A DNA stretch of 64,000 nt, taken from positions 45,752,233-45,816,232 of the forward strand of contig JARWIR010000002.1 of assembly GCA_029959085.1 (NCBI GenBank). Direction: 5' to 3'. The stretch's first letter is position 1. Every line of letters starts with the position of its first letter. The position numbers and the translations under genes were made by a program. The stretch is from Nemophila menziesii (Eukaryota > Streptophyta > Magnoliopsida > Boraginales > Hydrophyllaceae). Below, one piece after another: positions 31,239 through 43,189 of the stretch. The notes beneath the pieces are model-generated. The model had not been told where the DNA came from. It did not search any database and worked only from the letters and a program-made list of their open reading frames with translations.

Positions 31239-34200
31239 GATCAGGGCGTAGCACCCGAAGGAATTACACAGCGCCGGGGCAAAATTAAGTGGTTATATGT
31301 TCAAATATGTTTAGTAATCATAGCAATTTTAATTTTATGTAGTAATTGTAATAATTTAACTATTTAAATGTATAATAGCTATTTACTTTTAATAACTCTA
31401 CATATAATAGAATAGTGTTTAAGAGTGAAATAAAGTCCCTACATAATGTTTATCTTTAAACCCGTATGGACATAAATACAAAAATCCATAATATAATAAA
31501 AAATATCCCTAAAAGTTAATTAAAAAAGACATGAATTGCAAAACTAACTTTTGTTGGATGACATGGTAATTAAACGATCATAACAGGATCAACACGCTAA
31601 AAAACTATATATTATTTATCCAATTTGGATCTTGTATGCACGTTCAGCAAAACACCTAACACAAATAACTAAAAACCCTATAAATTTTATTTTTAGACTT
31701 TAAGAGTATCTATATGAGCCCAAACTAATTGTAAAAAAATATTATGAACCTTTAAATAAGTAATAAACCATGCTAACAAAATAACAAAAGATCCACCATA
31801 TACGTAGGAAGGCAGACTAGGTGGCCGCCTTAGACAGTGGCACAAATCCCTTAGTTTTTTTAGACGGGGCAACATAGCACCTAGGCAGTATTATAATCTC
31901 ACCAGGCGGGTATGTTTACAACATAGAGTGCAACCTTATTACTTATGTATTCACGGTGATACCGGTGTACGACCTCATATGAGTAATTTTCTTTTCTTCA
32001 TCAAAAAAATAAGCCTAATGACCCTAAGTTTGGAACTGCACCACTTGGACCTACATGTTTAATCTATCAAATATAAAGTTGAAAGTATAATAAACAATAA
32101 TATATCCAAATTCATGTAATAATAGAATAATATGAAGATATGCGATCTTCAAATTTTAGAGTAATATCATAAGTTATCATGTCTGGAAATCATAAAAAAA
32201 ACAGTCTATTTGTAATTTTACAAAATTTCATAACAATCATACTTTTTTGACCCACTTTTACATAGATGTGTAAATAGAAGGAATTGTTGTGATATGTAAT
32301 TAAATATGTATTTTAAAAAAATAAGTTGATGCATAATTTGATAGAATAAATTTAGTATTTGAGATAAGTGGGCTGTTAAGTCAATTAAGGGATGGTTGTC
32401 TAGTTACAATCTTTTAATATTCATCGATCATGATCTAAATTAGCGTGGTTAGATAAGGTGGATAATGGAATATTAACAACAATGGATAAGAATTTAAAAT
32501 TTTGAGTTAGTATTACATCGTTTTGTTGTTGGTTAAATATTTTCGTGAACAACTGTAGAGACCCTTTATCTTTACTCTTATTGTCTCCCGACACCCCTTA
32601 TCTTTCAGAATGAAAATTTTGTCCCTTTATCATTTATTTTCGTGTCAACATTAGCCTATTTTTTAATTTTTTAAGTCAACGCCGACTCGATGAACATTTG
32701 ATAGCAGACTAGACTTTCAATGACGAATGTAGGGAGGCATGATAGCACTGCGTAGAGCCCCTCATGTTAAAGCCTCCATTTTTTCATTCCAAATGCTACT
32801 TTAGGGTCACTTGTCATGTGAATGCCTCGTATTATTTGAATAACCATGGTGATATATTAGGTATTTTTGTTGGGTAGATCCACCCATTTGTGAGAGGGGA
32901 ATTCATATGGTTCTTGAGCTTTTTGAAGACTCAGTCAATGAATAACGATTAAATACTTGTTCTCTATCTCAACGTAGGTAACCAAACGAGTAAATGTCCC
33001 ACTTTGGTGTTGTTTGTAGTTGGATGTCTTCTTCATTGGTGTTTTTGAAGTTTTATTTATCTGGATGGTGTTTGATTTTCTATAATTGTGGATCAATTTT
33101 GGTTTGTAGTTGTTGGTGATGTTGTATTTTCCTTTAACTTGATTATTGTGATTGTAGTTTTAACTTTTTTTAACTTGATTTTAATGTTGTATGATTATGT
33201 TTGTTTAACTTTAATTTGATGAAATGTTGACTTGTATTGATGGTGTTATTAAGTTATGTTGTTCTTCTAGTATTTCCAAATTTATATGTGTTCTTCGAAA
33301 ATATTCATATATGGTGTTCTTCAATACTGATGAGAAACTGATTCTACTCAGAATTTACTTTGTAATTTTAGTAAGAAACTAACAAAAGATAGTTTATAGC
33401 TATCTTGCCCTTTAATGTACCTTGTCTTTAGTTTGGTTTCGTAATGTATATTATATATTTCTAGAGTAAGTAAATTACTAATTGTTTATAATATGTTATT
33501 GTAATTGTTTTTTTAATATTGGTTATATTGTCGGTTTTCTTGATTAGGTAAAATATCATGTAACCACTTTTGTAATATAGATTATTTAGTTTACATATGT
33601 GTATTTAGTTGTAATGGAACTTCTACCCTAATAGTCAATTATAGGTGTATTTAATTTTGGTGTATTAGATAGCATGCATAACCTCCCCCCTCCCCATATT
33701 ATTTATCATCAGTAATTATGAAATGTATTCGAATAAAGTGAAATAAATAAAAAGTAGACCTAGGCAAAGAAAAAGGCATAAGTCTAAATCTATTACATTG
33801 TTGCTTGTCAATATAATGTTGTTGTACAAAGAATAAAATACACATACAATTGAATATACCAAATACATTCATTAAGTAATTGATGAATTCTAACATGGTT
33901 TCACATTCACCAATACTATGATCCTTGAGTAAGAGAATCTTAAATCTTTCAAATGTCGTGTGCTATTATCAGATTTCATTGTGTAATTGATAGGTGTATT
34001 AGATATATTTGTAATGTGTTGGCTTATCTAATAATAATATATTGGCTCTTTTTGTTTCTGAAACTAGACAAAATGAAGGGAAAAGGTGTAATTTCTCTCC
34101 AATTGCTTCCAAACAAACTCTAAGAAGGTTTAAACCTAAGATCCCACCTACTAGGATAAGTGAAAGACTTGTTGTGTCCTACCCACCTTACATTCTGAAT

Positions 34201-35094
34201 AAAACTACTATCAAGCCAAAGACCATGAAATCACTAAAGTTGTATAGTATGAAGTTGGTATCATAAATTAATGAATTAATAGACACATAATGTAATGAAG
34301 CCAACTAGAAACCATTAAGCATTAATAAATACCTCAAACATAAATAAGCCTTCAATGCACACAAAGAAATATCAAATTTAATCAAAGTTTCAACTACACA
34401 TCACACAAAGTAGTCTAAGCATTTATTACATTCAAGATAACTTAGATAAGTGGCACATAGTATTAAAAAATGCACAAACATTCACATTTTAAATTTGGTC
34501 AATCCATTGTCATCTAATTCTTTTAAATTCAAAATTTGAGTATATTTATCAATTTTGTGGTCCATCACACTTAATTATTTCCAATAACTCCTAAGGGATC
34601 CACATTTGAAGCCTTCACGCCCACATAAGTATATCCAATTAGACCCCACATCAGGTATTGGCCCAACCCACTTAACAAAAAGAAAACCTTATTTAATTTA
34701 TACTTTACTTCTTGAAGTCATATCTTTATATTTTGAAGTCTCTAACTTTTTATATTTTTAGACTATGTTTTTATCCATTAAATCATGTCATAAAATTGTA
34801 TATGTTGAGAATTGTCTTTTTCTGTAAACAAAAAAGTTTCTACAAATGTCATTTCTAACAAATTTTGTGTTATACACTTTTCCATTTGAGCATCACATCT
34901 AGTTTTAGAATCGTGCATATGCCTAATTATCAAAGTGTCAGAATTCGTTTTTGCGAAAAGTTTCAGTGTGATTCGGAAACCTTACATCTCTTGATCAGGG
35001 TGTCGATCCAAAACGGGTACCCATTTTGAGTAAGAAAACTTGATGGCATTTTATTTAAGACGGCGTCGTATTTTTTCCTTCATATATTATGACC
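31239..35094. other. Long AT-rich stretch without a recognisable gene
   Basis: Small frames (for example 31693-31875 minus, 33699-33896 minus and 34042-34266 plus) have no recognisable content. A GC-richer patch at 31790-31930 (gtggccgccttagacag) and another at 31240-31280 (cacagcgccggggc) look like pieces of old insertions. No inverted ends, LTRs or RNA genes were found. Confidence 0.5.
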
Positions 35095-35640
35095 GTTGAA
35101 CCAGAGTTGCCCTGACCTCATATTTATGTGTTTAGAATAATTTATCAGGTGCTAATTTTGTTTATAAGACTAAAAAATACACTTATATTTCTTTTGACAT
35201 GTTTTTTTGCACATTTCGTATAGGAAACTAAAATTATAATTTTATTGAAGAAACTTTTCCCTTTGTTTTGTTGTATTGACATTATTTTTAGAACGTATCC
35301 ACAAATAATTTTTAAATAAATTTGATTCACTACATTTATGGTCTTTGAATATGTGTACATCAGTGGTGATCTTAACATCAGCCACCCCATACTCGATGTC
35401 TTATGTTGCATCTTCATCGAGCCTAAGCCCGCTCGAACATGTTGCGTCTCCTTCTAGCACAGTCATTCAGTTAAACATCTTTGTACAACTACGAATGTTT
35501 ACTTTCGAAGAGCTAAAGATCACCACCAAGACTATCTACCGTGATTTGCTACCCGGTCAAGGTGGATTTGAAAAGCTTACACCGATTGGATATCCGAGAG
35601 GGGGTATGGTATAAAGCCCTTAAATCCCATAGTGTTCAAG
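35095..35640 (+). pseudogene. Third, diverged copy of the RLCK-VII kinase 5' region
   Basis: Aligns by eye with 1070-1540, including non-coding sequence upstream of the start (ttttattgaag, atggtctttgaatatgtgta). The frame 35345-35614 gives a serine-rich leader, then LRMFTFEELKITTKTIYRDL and a broken glycine loop GQGGFEKL. The frame then stops at GMV, although the next bases still resemble the VKSLKPHSVQ part of copy 2 in another frame. It is the most diverged of the three copies, so the kinase family expanded locally before the recent duplication. Confidence 0.8.
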
Positions 35641-38600
35641 TCCATAGAGGGGCATGGGGTGATCATGCATGATGAAAGATGGCGATGGGAATGTAAGTTT
35701 GTTATACATCAAAAAAGATTACTTATTGAGGGTAAATTTGGAAGACCGTGTCACTAAAATAATAACTACATCATGTGTATTAGTAGGTGGGCAACGACAA
35801 ATAGGGATTCAAACCACCTTTTATGGATTAATAGCCATGACGTCAATATTTTCATATCTAGTAACATTTCTATGATTATGTTGAACATGAAGAACAACAA
35901 TAGAGATATATACATCAGACTTTGAAAATACATATATTACATATTTAACTTTTTTTCCCTTAATTGTTTGTTTACCTAAATCAGTCAAACAATTTCATTT
36001 TTATATTTATATATTTCGGTTTATATATTTTTCACTAAAAACTATCTAAATATGAGAATCTACATGAGAGACCAACTCGTTAAATTGTTATAATTATTAT
36101 CACCCCTATATCTATTTTCTATATTTTCTTAAATTACATAAACTCCTTAAATAATTATTCTTTTTTTCAAAATTTAAATTTATAATAGATTAAATCACAA
36201 AAGAGTACAACACAATATAAGAAAAATATGTTTAAAAAAAATAAAGCAACGCTCATGTCACTATAAAATATTCTCACTCCTAAGTACATTATACATATAA
36301 TATTTCATATATTTCCCTCTACACTCGTATCAAGTTTGTAGAGTCACTATTTCAATAGTTTTAAGGTAGTAGCTAAAGTTTTGTGACATATCTTTTCTAG
36401 AAATTCGAGTCCAAGATTTAAAATTATTGGATTTTAATCAAATTGGGGTAAGTCTTTTTTTTTTTACTTGAAAGTGATTAAAATTACTAAATTTTATTTA
36501 ATTTTTTATTTATTTTATATGATAGGGATTGTGAGATTTGGGTAGAAATCTTAAACTGTTCAATTCTTTATCAAATTGTGTTACTTTTTATTATGAAAAG
36601 ATGAATAGGAGTATTGATTTTACAATTTATAAATATATGAATTGATTATTTACATAGATTAAAGTGATTTAAAACCATGGGGTTTGATTCTTTTTATACT
36701 CATTAATGAATTTGGTAAAAGAAACCAACTCATTAAAGTAAAAATAATGAGAAAAAAGTAAAGATAAATGGAGTATCAAATAAAAAATTAATTAAACTTC
36801 AAGAATAGTAAAATTATACTTATATTTTTTTAATTATAGTTATTATCGCAGGTTAACTAATAAATTCGATGATGGGTAATAATGAATTGATTGATGGACC
36901 ATCAAAAAGGGGAAGAAAACGAACAATGAGTCGTTGGCATCTCCTCAAATCAAAGATCTTACCAAGTTGCATGCAACATAGATTCAAAATGGATGATAAT
37001 GGTATTTTATTTGAAACTTTAAAAGTTAAAGTAATTTTTGAATTATTATTTTCATTTTTACGTTAATTGAAATTGGATTCTTACTAAAAACTGTTATAAG
37101 TAAGAAATGTTAATGTGTAGGGATATAATTGATCATTTTCCTGAAAAAAAAATATTTATAAGGACTTTTTTTGTGATATACCCAAATTAAATTTTTTTTT
37201 AATTGAATACTCACCTTATTTAAACAAGTTCATTTATTTTTATTTTAAAAGCAAGTTCATTCTTATAAAGGAGAACGGCGTGTGAGGTTATGCTCGTGAT
37301 TACAAAATAGATCTTACTAATTATATGATTTTAGCTCAATTAATTTAAAAATCTTTATAATATCCTCTTGTTTTTGGAACATAAACTTGATCCTTCACTT
37401 ATTAAATGATCCTTAAATATTTCTTAATTTATAAAATTCTCTAGTTCCCCCTTAAATTTGCAATACATAACTTGAAACCCCTTTTTTTAATCATTTTAAA
37501 GGGTTTTGAATTTATAAAAAACCTTATAGCATATTCCTATTTTTACAAGTTCTCCTTGGTCCCGTCAATTCACTATATAGAATTATCCTAATTTTTTTCT
37601 TTTTTGACGAATTTACTTGCGATCTTTAACGTTTTCACAACTTAATCATAATCAACCATTTACTAAAAAGTTAATTGTTGTCCAAAAATATGTTTTCTCT
37701 ACCTTGATAAGTACATGTTTTTTTCCCATAAGGTCCGGTTACTAAAAAGACCAGTTTTTCCCATAAGGTCCAGTTATTAAAAAGTTGTCTTTGAATTTTT
37801 AATTTGTTATGTATTTTTAAACAAGTAGTTTGTCCTTTTTTAACGGGTTGAGTGTTTTTTATTTGTTACGAGTATGCAAATGATATGAACTTTAATAAAC
37901 AATAATTTTGTTTTTATGTGGTCTCTAGATCAATCACCCTTTATTAAATTAGATTAATATTTTTTTAGAATTTTTAAAAAAATGGTTATCACGTGAATTG
38001 ACACTTGGTCCCCACTTTTTTAAAATTACTTTTAATTTTTTCTAAATTTATATAAATTCATTTATCGTCCTCCTTCCTATATTTGAACTTACATGGATCC
38101 TTTATACTAGATCATGCACTTTAATAACATTATATTTTATGTTTCGATTTATTTTAGTTATATAAACATTTCATTGTTTATATGATTAAATATAATATAA
38201 TTTGTATTATATATGGGTTTATAGTGTAATTAATATAAAATATATATACAAACTTATAATAAATTTCTTATAGTGTATTTTTTACATAATACAGGTACTT
38301 AATCTGCAACTTAAAATAATTTGTGTGTTGTCCTAAGCCCTCTCCACCAATAAAAATTATTGACCTTGACATACACTTCACATTTATTGCCCCTTTTTAC
38401 TGTCCCCTTTCGTGTGTATTTTAGGAGTTTTTTACGATCCCTTTTCGATTTTCGAAATCACACTTGCCCCCTCATCTTTTATAATTAAATTTATGACTTT
38501 TTATATATTTTACTTGTATGAATATTTTGTTTCAAGATCGATAATCTCTCTTGTAGTTAGAGTACTTTGCATTGACAAATATATTTTGAAATCAATTTTT

Positions 38601-39011
38601 AATGGGAGTCAATATTGACTCCAAGTATAAAGTGGGTATTCGATATATTAAAGAAGTTATTGTATAGATGATAAAATATAGGTTATTTGGTAAGATTGTA
38701 TTTATAGTGCAATTTAATAAAAAAAAGAATATATAGAAACTTATAGTTCAATTTTTACATAATATATGGACCTACAGTGCAAACTCATATATTCCAAGGA
38801 ATTACCCATTCTCGGATCAAAACTCCTACTGGCACAGACCCTTAATTTTCCACTTAACATTCCCAAGAACCAATTTTGATTTTTTTTATTCAAAAACTTT
38901 CTTATTTCCCCTCATGTTTTAAGAACATACACTTAATCCACTTACTTTGTATAAAATTGTCTTTTCAAGTTTTGATTTATTTTATACCGAACACTTTGCT
39001 AAAGGGTTGAA
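35641..39011. other. AT-rich stretch, no convincing gene
   Basis: 35669-35875 (68 codons) and 36869-37066 (65 codons, with a basic KRGRKRTMSRWH segment) are short frames that I do not recognise; either could be an exon remnant. A short tandem duplication tttttcccataaggtcc is at about 37719-37787. Otherwise nothing. Confidence 0.45.
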
Positions 39012-39262
39012 CTGCAACTAAGGGAGGATCCAAAATTTAGTGTAGTGGAAGGTTGTTGTTAAGTTTCTATACACATCATTTTATTTTTGGATAAATCTGG
39101 ACCATATGTATGTTAATAAATATCCAAGTGGGGCTTTATTAGAGCTGGGTTTGATTATATGTGGGATAAAGATATATTGGACTTAAAAGAAAAATAAAGG
39201 GGGCGCTTGATACCCCCCCTCCCTCCCACCTCCCCCTGACTCAAAGACGATCCACCTCTGGT
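39012..39262. mobile_element. Short MITE-like element, relative of 18950-19492
   Basis: Left end gggaggatccaaaatttag and right end cccctgactcaaag then gatccacctctgg, which are weakly inverted around GGATC. The interior has aaaataaagggggcgcttga, like the G-rich part of the other element. It directly abuts duplication copy 2 at 39279. Exact ends are not fixed. Confidence 0.4.
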
Positions 39263-39278
39263 TTCAAGTCAATCACAA

Positions 39279-39840
39279 TGTATTCACCTCCCTATATATG
39301 TCCTCGATCTGAAAGAAGCTTTTATAAGTAATATTGCACGTATACCCTCGATTCATTATGTTCCCGAATTACTATCCCAATCTACTTGTTCAAACTTCCT
39401 AATCATAGCATTTTTTGAGTCCATCTCTATGCGCAAAACGCTAATCCAAGGACTCTCCACACGTCTTATCAATCCGCCTAGGCTCCCCAATTTCTATCTA
39501 TAACCCACACTTCCATCGATATTTAGCTTCCAACCTTAGAGTAGTTTGCACCACACTATTAATTGTAATTGTTCTCATCTACTTGATATTGTCCTATGGA
39601 TACCCCTAATCTCGGACATATTCAATCGCCATAAATTTGGCTTTACGAATTATGGTTAAGCCGCTCGGGGAATCTTTATTTTCAAAGATATATCCATTGA
39701 TTTACAGCCACATTAACTAAATTAAGAGATAAATGAACACATTTCAAGTTATTCTGGAAAAAAACCACGTGCTAGATAGATTTCCTAATTCCAACACTCC
39801 ATGATCCTTACATGCTCGATTAGTTTTTGAATGCAGAGCC
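39279..39840 (-). pseudogene. L1-type LINE RNase H fragment (copy 2)
   Basis: Same degraded fragment as at 1-560, with a few substitutions. It keeps the KLN-DGS and GG-IR signature on the minus strand, with stops throughout. Confidence 0.55.
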
Positions 39841-40092
39841 TACTGCTGGCCCAAGGGGTCTCCGTTGTGGACACAAAAGCTCGTGTTAGTGCCTGATTTC
39901 TGACGAACAAGTTGAGGTCCGTGTCATAAGAGGATGACCAAAGATTCCTTCCAATTTACCCCCTTCCCCACACAATATTTTCTTTGTATGGTACAATTTT
40001 TGCACAATATATGGACTTATATTGTAATTACCTCAAAAATGGGTAGAGATGTCCCTCCTACCCCTCCCACCCCTCCCACCCAAATATAAATT

Positions 40093-40308
40093 CTGGCTCC
40101 AACCAATTGGGTTAGCTCAACTAGCCAGAGCCTTGATATTTGTTAAGAACTTAAAGTTCGTTAACTAAGAGGTACAAGGTTCGAATCACCTCCCTAAACA
40201 TTGGTAACTTAGTTTTAATTTACCTAAAGAAATCCATGAAGAGGCGTGTTATTCCTCATGGGATTAGTCGTGGTGTGCCTAAGCTGGCCCGGAGCGCCCA
40301 CATATTAG
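40093..40308 (+). mobile_element. tRNA-derived SINE (Au-like), copy 2
   Basis: Second copy of the SINE at 843-1058 with intact box A (TAGCTCAACTAG) and box B (GGTTCGAATC). It was duplicated with the segment, not inserted independently. Confidence 0.7.
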
Positions 40309-40531
40309 AAATAAATTGTCCATGACCTCATACTTACGTGATTAAAGTAATATATCTGTTGTGATTTAGTTTTTACTTATATTTCTTTGACATATATAGT
40401 TTCACATTTTATATAGAATGCTTAAAATAACAATTTTATTGAAGATTTATTTTCCTTTGGTTTGTTGTAATATCATTTTTTTAGGACATATTTGCAAACA
40501 GTTTTTAGATAAATTTGATATAGTAGATTAA

Positions 40532-42685
40532 TGGTCTTTGAATATGTGTAAAGCAGAGAAGAGATTACCATCATTAGGAAATCCAAGCCCACTTAGCATC
40601 TCCCCGCAGCTACGAAGGTTTACTTTCGACGAGCTAATGATCACCACAAACACCTTCCACTGTAATCTGCTACATGGTGAGGGAGAATTTGGAAAAGTGC
40701 ACAAAGGTTGGGTATTCGCGAGAGGGTCCAGCGCAAGCATCCAAGTGGCTGTTAAGTCCCTTAAACCCCATAGCGTTCAAGGCCATAAAGAGTGAAAAGT
40801 AAGTTTTTTTTTAAAATCTTTTTTTCCTTTTTTTCATGACATAAGCATATTATATCTTTTATTTAACGGAACAAAGTTGATTTTCTCGGGGATATTCACA
40901 ACCTGAATATAGTAAAATTGCATGGTTATTGCATAGAGGGTGAGAAAAGGGCACTGGTTTATGAGTATCTGGATCGTGGTAGCTTGAACAACCAATTATT
41001 TCGGAGTAAGTATAATTTTCGTGTCTATGGACTATGTGGTTTTCATTAAATGTCAACAAAAGGACCTCTGGTGGCCATGTTTTTCGACTGTATGGAATTT
41101 TGTTGACATTTATGGGCGTATTGGGACTAAAAGTTTTGGAGATTACAGTGTGTATAATAGTGAAATTAACCATTAATACATTGTCGTTTTTTCTGTATTT
41201 CAGGAATTGGGCAAACAAATCTTCAATGGCGCCTCCGTATGAATATTGCTTTGTATGTAGCTAAAGGGCTAGCGTTTCTACATGAAGAAGCTGCAAGACA
41301 GTCATCTTCCGAGACTTAAAGACCTCAAATATTTTGCTCGATAGAGTATGTAGCTAGAACTCCTACCTTTAAATGTGATTGCACTATAAGTCCCTGTTTA
41401 TATTTAGAAAATTTCTTCCTGAATTTGGTGTTTCTAGGATTACAACGCGAAGATATCAGATTTTGGACTCGCCCTAGATGCCCCTAGAGGTAATAGTATC
41501 CATGTTTTGACTAGCTTTATGCTCCAGGCTATGCTGACCCTAATTATGAATTGACAGGTAAAACATTTTTCTTTTCAGTTCAAACGATGTAAAAGAACTA
41601 TATACCCCTTAAGGAAAAATAATATGTATCCAACAAAGTAGGGCTACTTTAATTAAAAATGAAACATATTTTTGACTTTTATAGTTTTTTAAAGTTTTGT
41701 TGGCTAAGTGCAATTTCTCAAAATATTTGAAAGACATAAGCTATACTTTAAGGGTTAAATCAACATTTTTATAAACTTAGGGGAAATTGAAATTTCTTAA
41801 AATTTTAGGGAGTCGTAAGCTATAGTTTCTCAAGCATAAAATCAGATATTTTCAAAAATTAGGGAAGTCGAATGAAATTTCCTAGAATTGTAGGGATCAT
41901 AACTATACTTTACGGGTAAAATTATAATTTTTCAAAAATAAGAGGAGCAAGTGAAATTTCTCAAAAAAATTGGGAGACATTAAACTATTTTTCCTATAAT
42001 TATTTTATTATTTAGGGATAAAATAAGTAACCAGTGATGAAGTTACATGTTTAACTAGTTTCTTCCTAGGTTTTTAATTTTTTTTTACCTTACATATACA
42101 GAGATCTATAAACTACTGTAATAATTCAAATAAAAAAATCAGGCAAGTTGCCCAAAAACCCCTTTGCAACAAACCCCAATAAGATAGGAACCTTCATTAT
42201 TTAATCATTGATTCAATGCGTATGTATTTTGATTTTCTGATGTCGCTGACTTAATCTAATACTATGATAGGATGTTTGTTAATCAAAAGGGATGTATACA
42301 GCTTTGGAGTCGTTTTAACGGAGCTACTCAAAGGTCAAAGATCACTTGATGCAACACGACCTAGAGAGCAACAAGATTTAGTTCAGCGGGCCCGACCATA
42401 TTTAAAAAATCGAGAGAGACTGCGATCATAAAATCGGCTCAAGTGGTGTACAACTGCATGCACCGGGATCCAAAGAGACGACCTTTGATGAGTCAGGTCG
42501 TGAAGGCTTTCGAGCCAGAGCTCATGGACATAGCTATCGTCAGACCGTATCACCAATCTAGCCCAGTCTTTGTTCAGAGAAATGTTCAACTGGCCCAAAG
42601 TCCAATAGTTGCACGGACTAGTAGTGCTCCACCATTTTTCAATAACTCGGCAAGGCCGAGATTCAGCACACCCCAGCATCCGTAG
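40532..42685 (+). pseudogene. RLCK-VII/PBL receptor-like cytoplasmic kinase pseudogene
   Basis: Five exon pieces of a plant PBL-type Ser/Thr kinase can be read. Exon 1 (40538-40795): LRRFTFDELMITTNTF, glycine loop GEGEFGKV (a G changed to E), VAVKSLKP and a stop where HKEW is expected. Exon 2 (about 40868-41005): [20 protein letters not shown] and [16 protein letters not shown]. Exon 3 (about 41202-41336): VAKGLAFLHEEA, then the catalytic loop FRDLKTSNILLD after a frameshift. Exon 4 (41438-41558): DYNAKISDFGLALDAP and, after another shift, YADPNYELT. Exon 5 (about 42288-42685): DVYSFGVVLTELLKGQRS, a gap, and CMHRDPKRRPLMSQVV with the C-terminal tail. Such kinases act beneath plasma-membrane immune receptors. 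Stops and shifts make this copy dead. Confidence 0.92.
41650..41995. repeat. Intronic tandem repeat, about 80 bp unit
   Basis: Four to five imperfect units with gtgaaatttctcaaaa, then a short purine stretch and ataagctatactttaagggt, in the intron between exons 4 and 5 of the kinase pseudogene. Confidence 0.7.
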
Positions 42686-43189
42686 CTGCACCACACCAGT
42701 ATTGTTGAGGAAGACTTGCTCCGATTTATTTTATAATGTATTTCGTATTAATAGATTATAGCCCTCAGAATCTTGACTTGGTTTCCAGTTTAATTTTATT
42801 ACCTTGTAACTCTTAAAATAAATTTTGTTGTTCTAAAGTTTTCATGAAGGTGATTTCCTCATGTCTATTTGGAGCCCCTAACTTTTGTGACTTTTTAATT
42901 ATTGTTCTATCGGTTCCATGTTGCCATTAATGGCGAAACCTGTTTCTCTACACATCCAAACAACTTATTCAAAACAAAAATTAACTGCCATTTCTAAAAT
43001 GAAAATAACCAATAACTTAGAACATATAACAACTTTAATTTAAGGCAAAAATAAAATATAAACAGTAAAACATTTAATTATGATGTAATTTGTAAAAATG
43101 AATCCAATTATTCTGAAGAGATTTCCTACTTAATACAGTCTTCTCATTATTATAATATAAACGAGACAGGAATATTCAATACAAACTTA
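42686..43189. other. Spacer after the kinase pseudogene
   Basis: Includes the kinase 3' untranslated region (an AATAAA-like aaaataaattttg at about 42818). Otherwise AT-rich, with no gene seen. Confidence 0.4.

Larger units (their letters stand above)
39279..40745. repeat. Segmental duplication, copy 2
   Basis: Matches 1-1540. Homology ends at 40745 in the kinase exon; to the left it cannot be followed because copy 1 begins at the window edge. Contains the L1 RNase H scrap (39279-39840), the SINE and kinase exon 1. Lacks about 23 bp relative to copy 1 near 39917 and 45 bp in the kinase leader. Confidence 0.95.

Noticed and set aside
40528..40740. Minus-strand open frame over the kinase exon
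   Set aside because: Antisense shadow of the conserved kinase exon.
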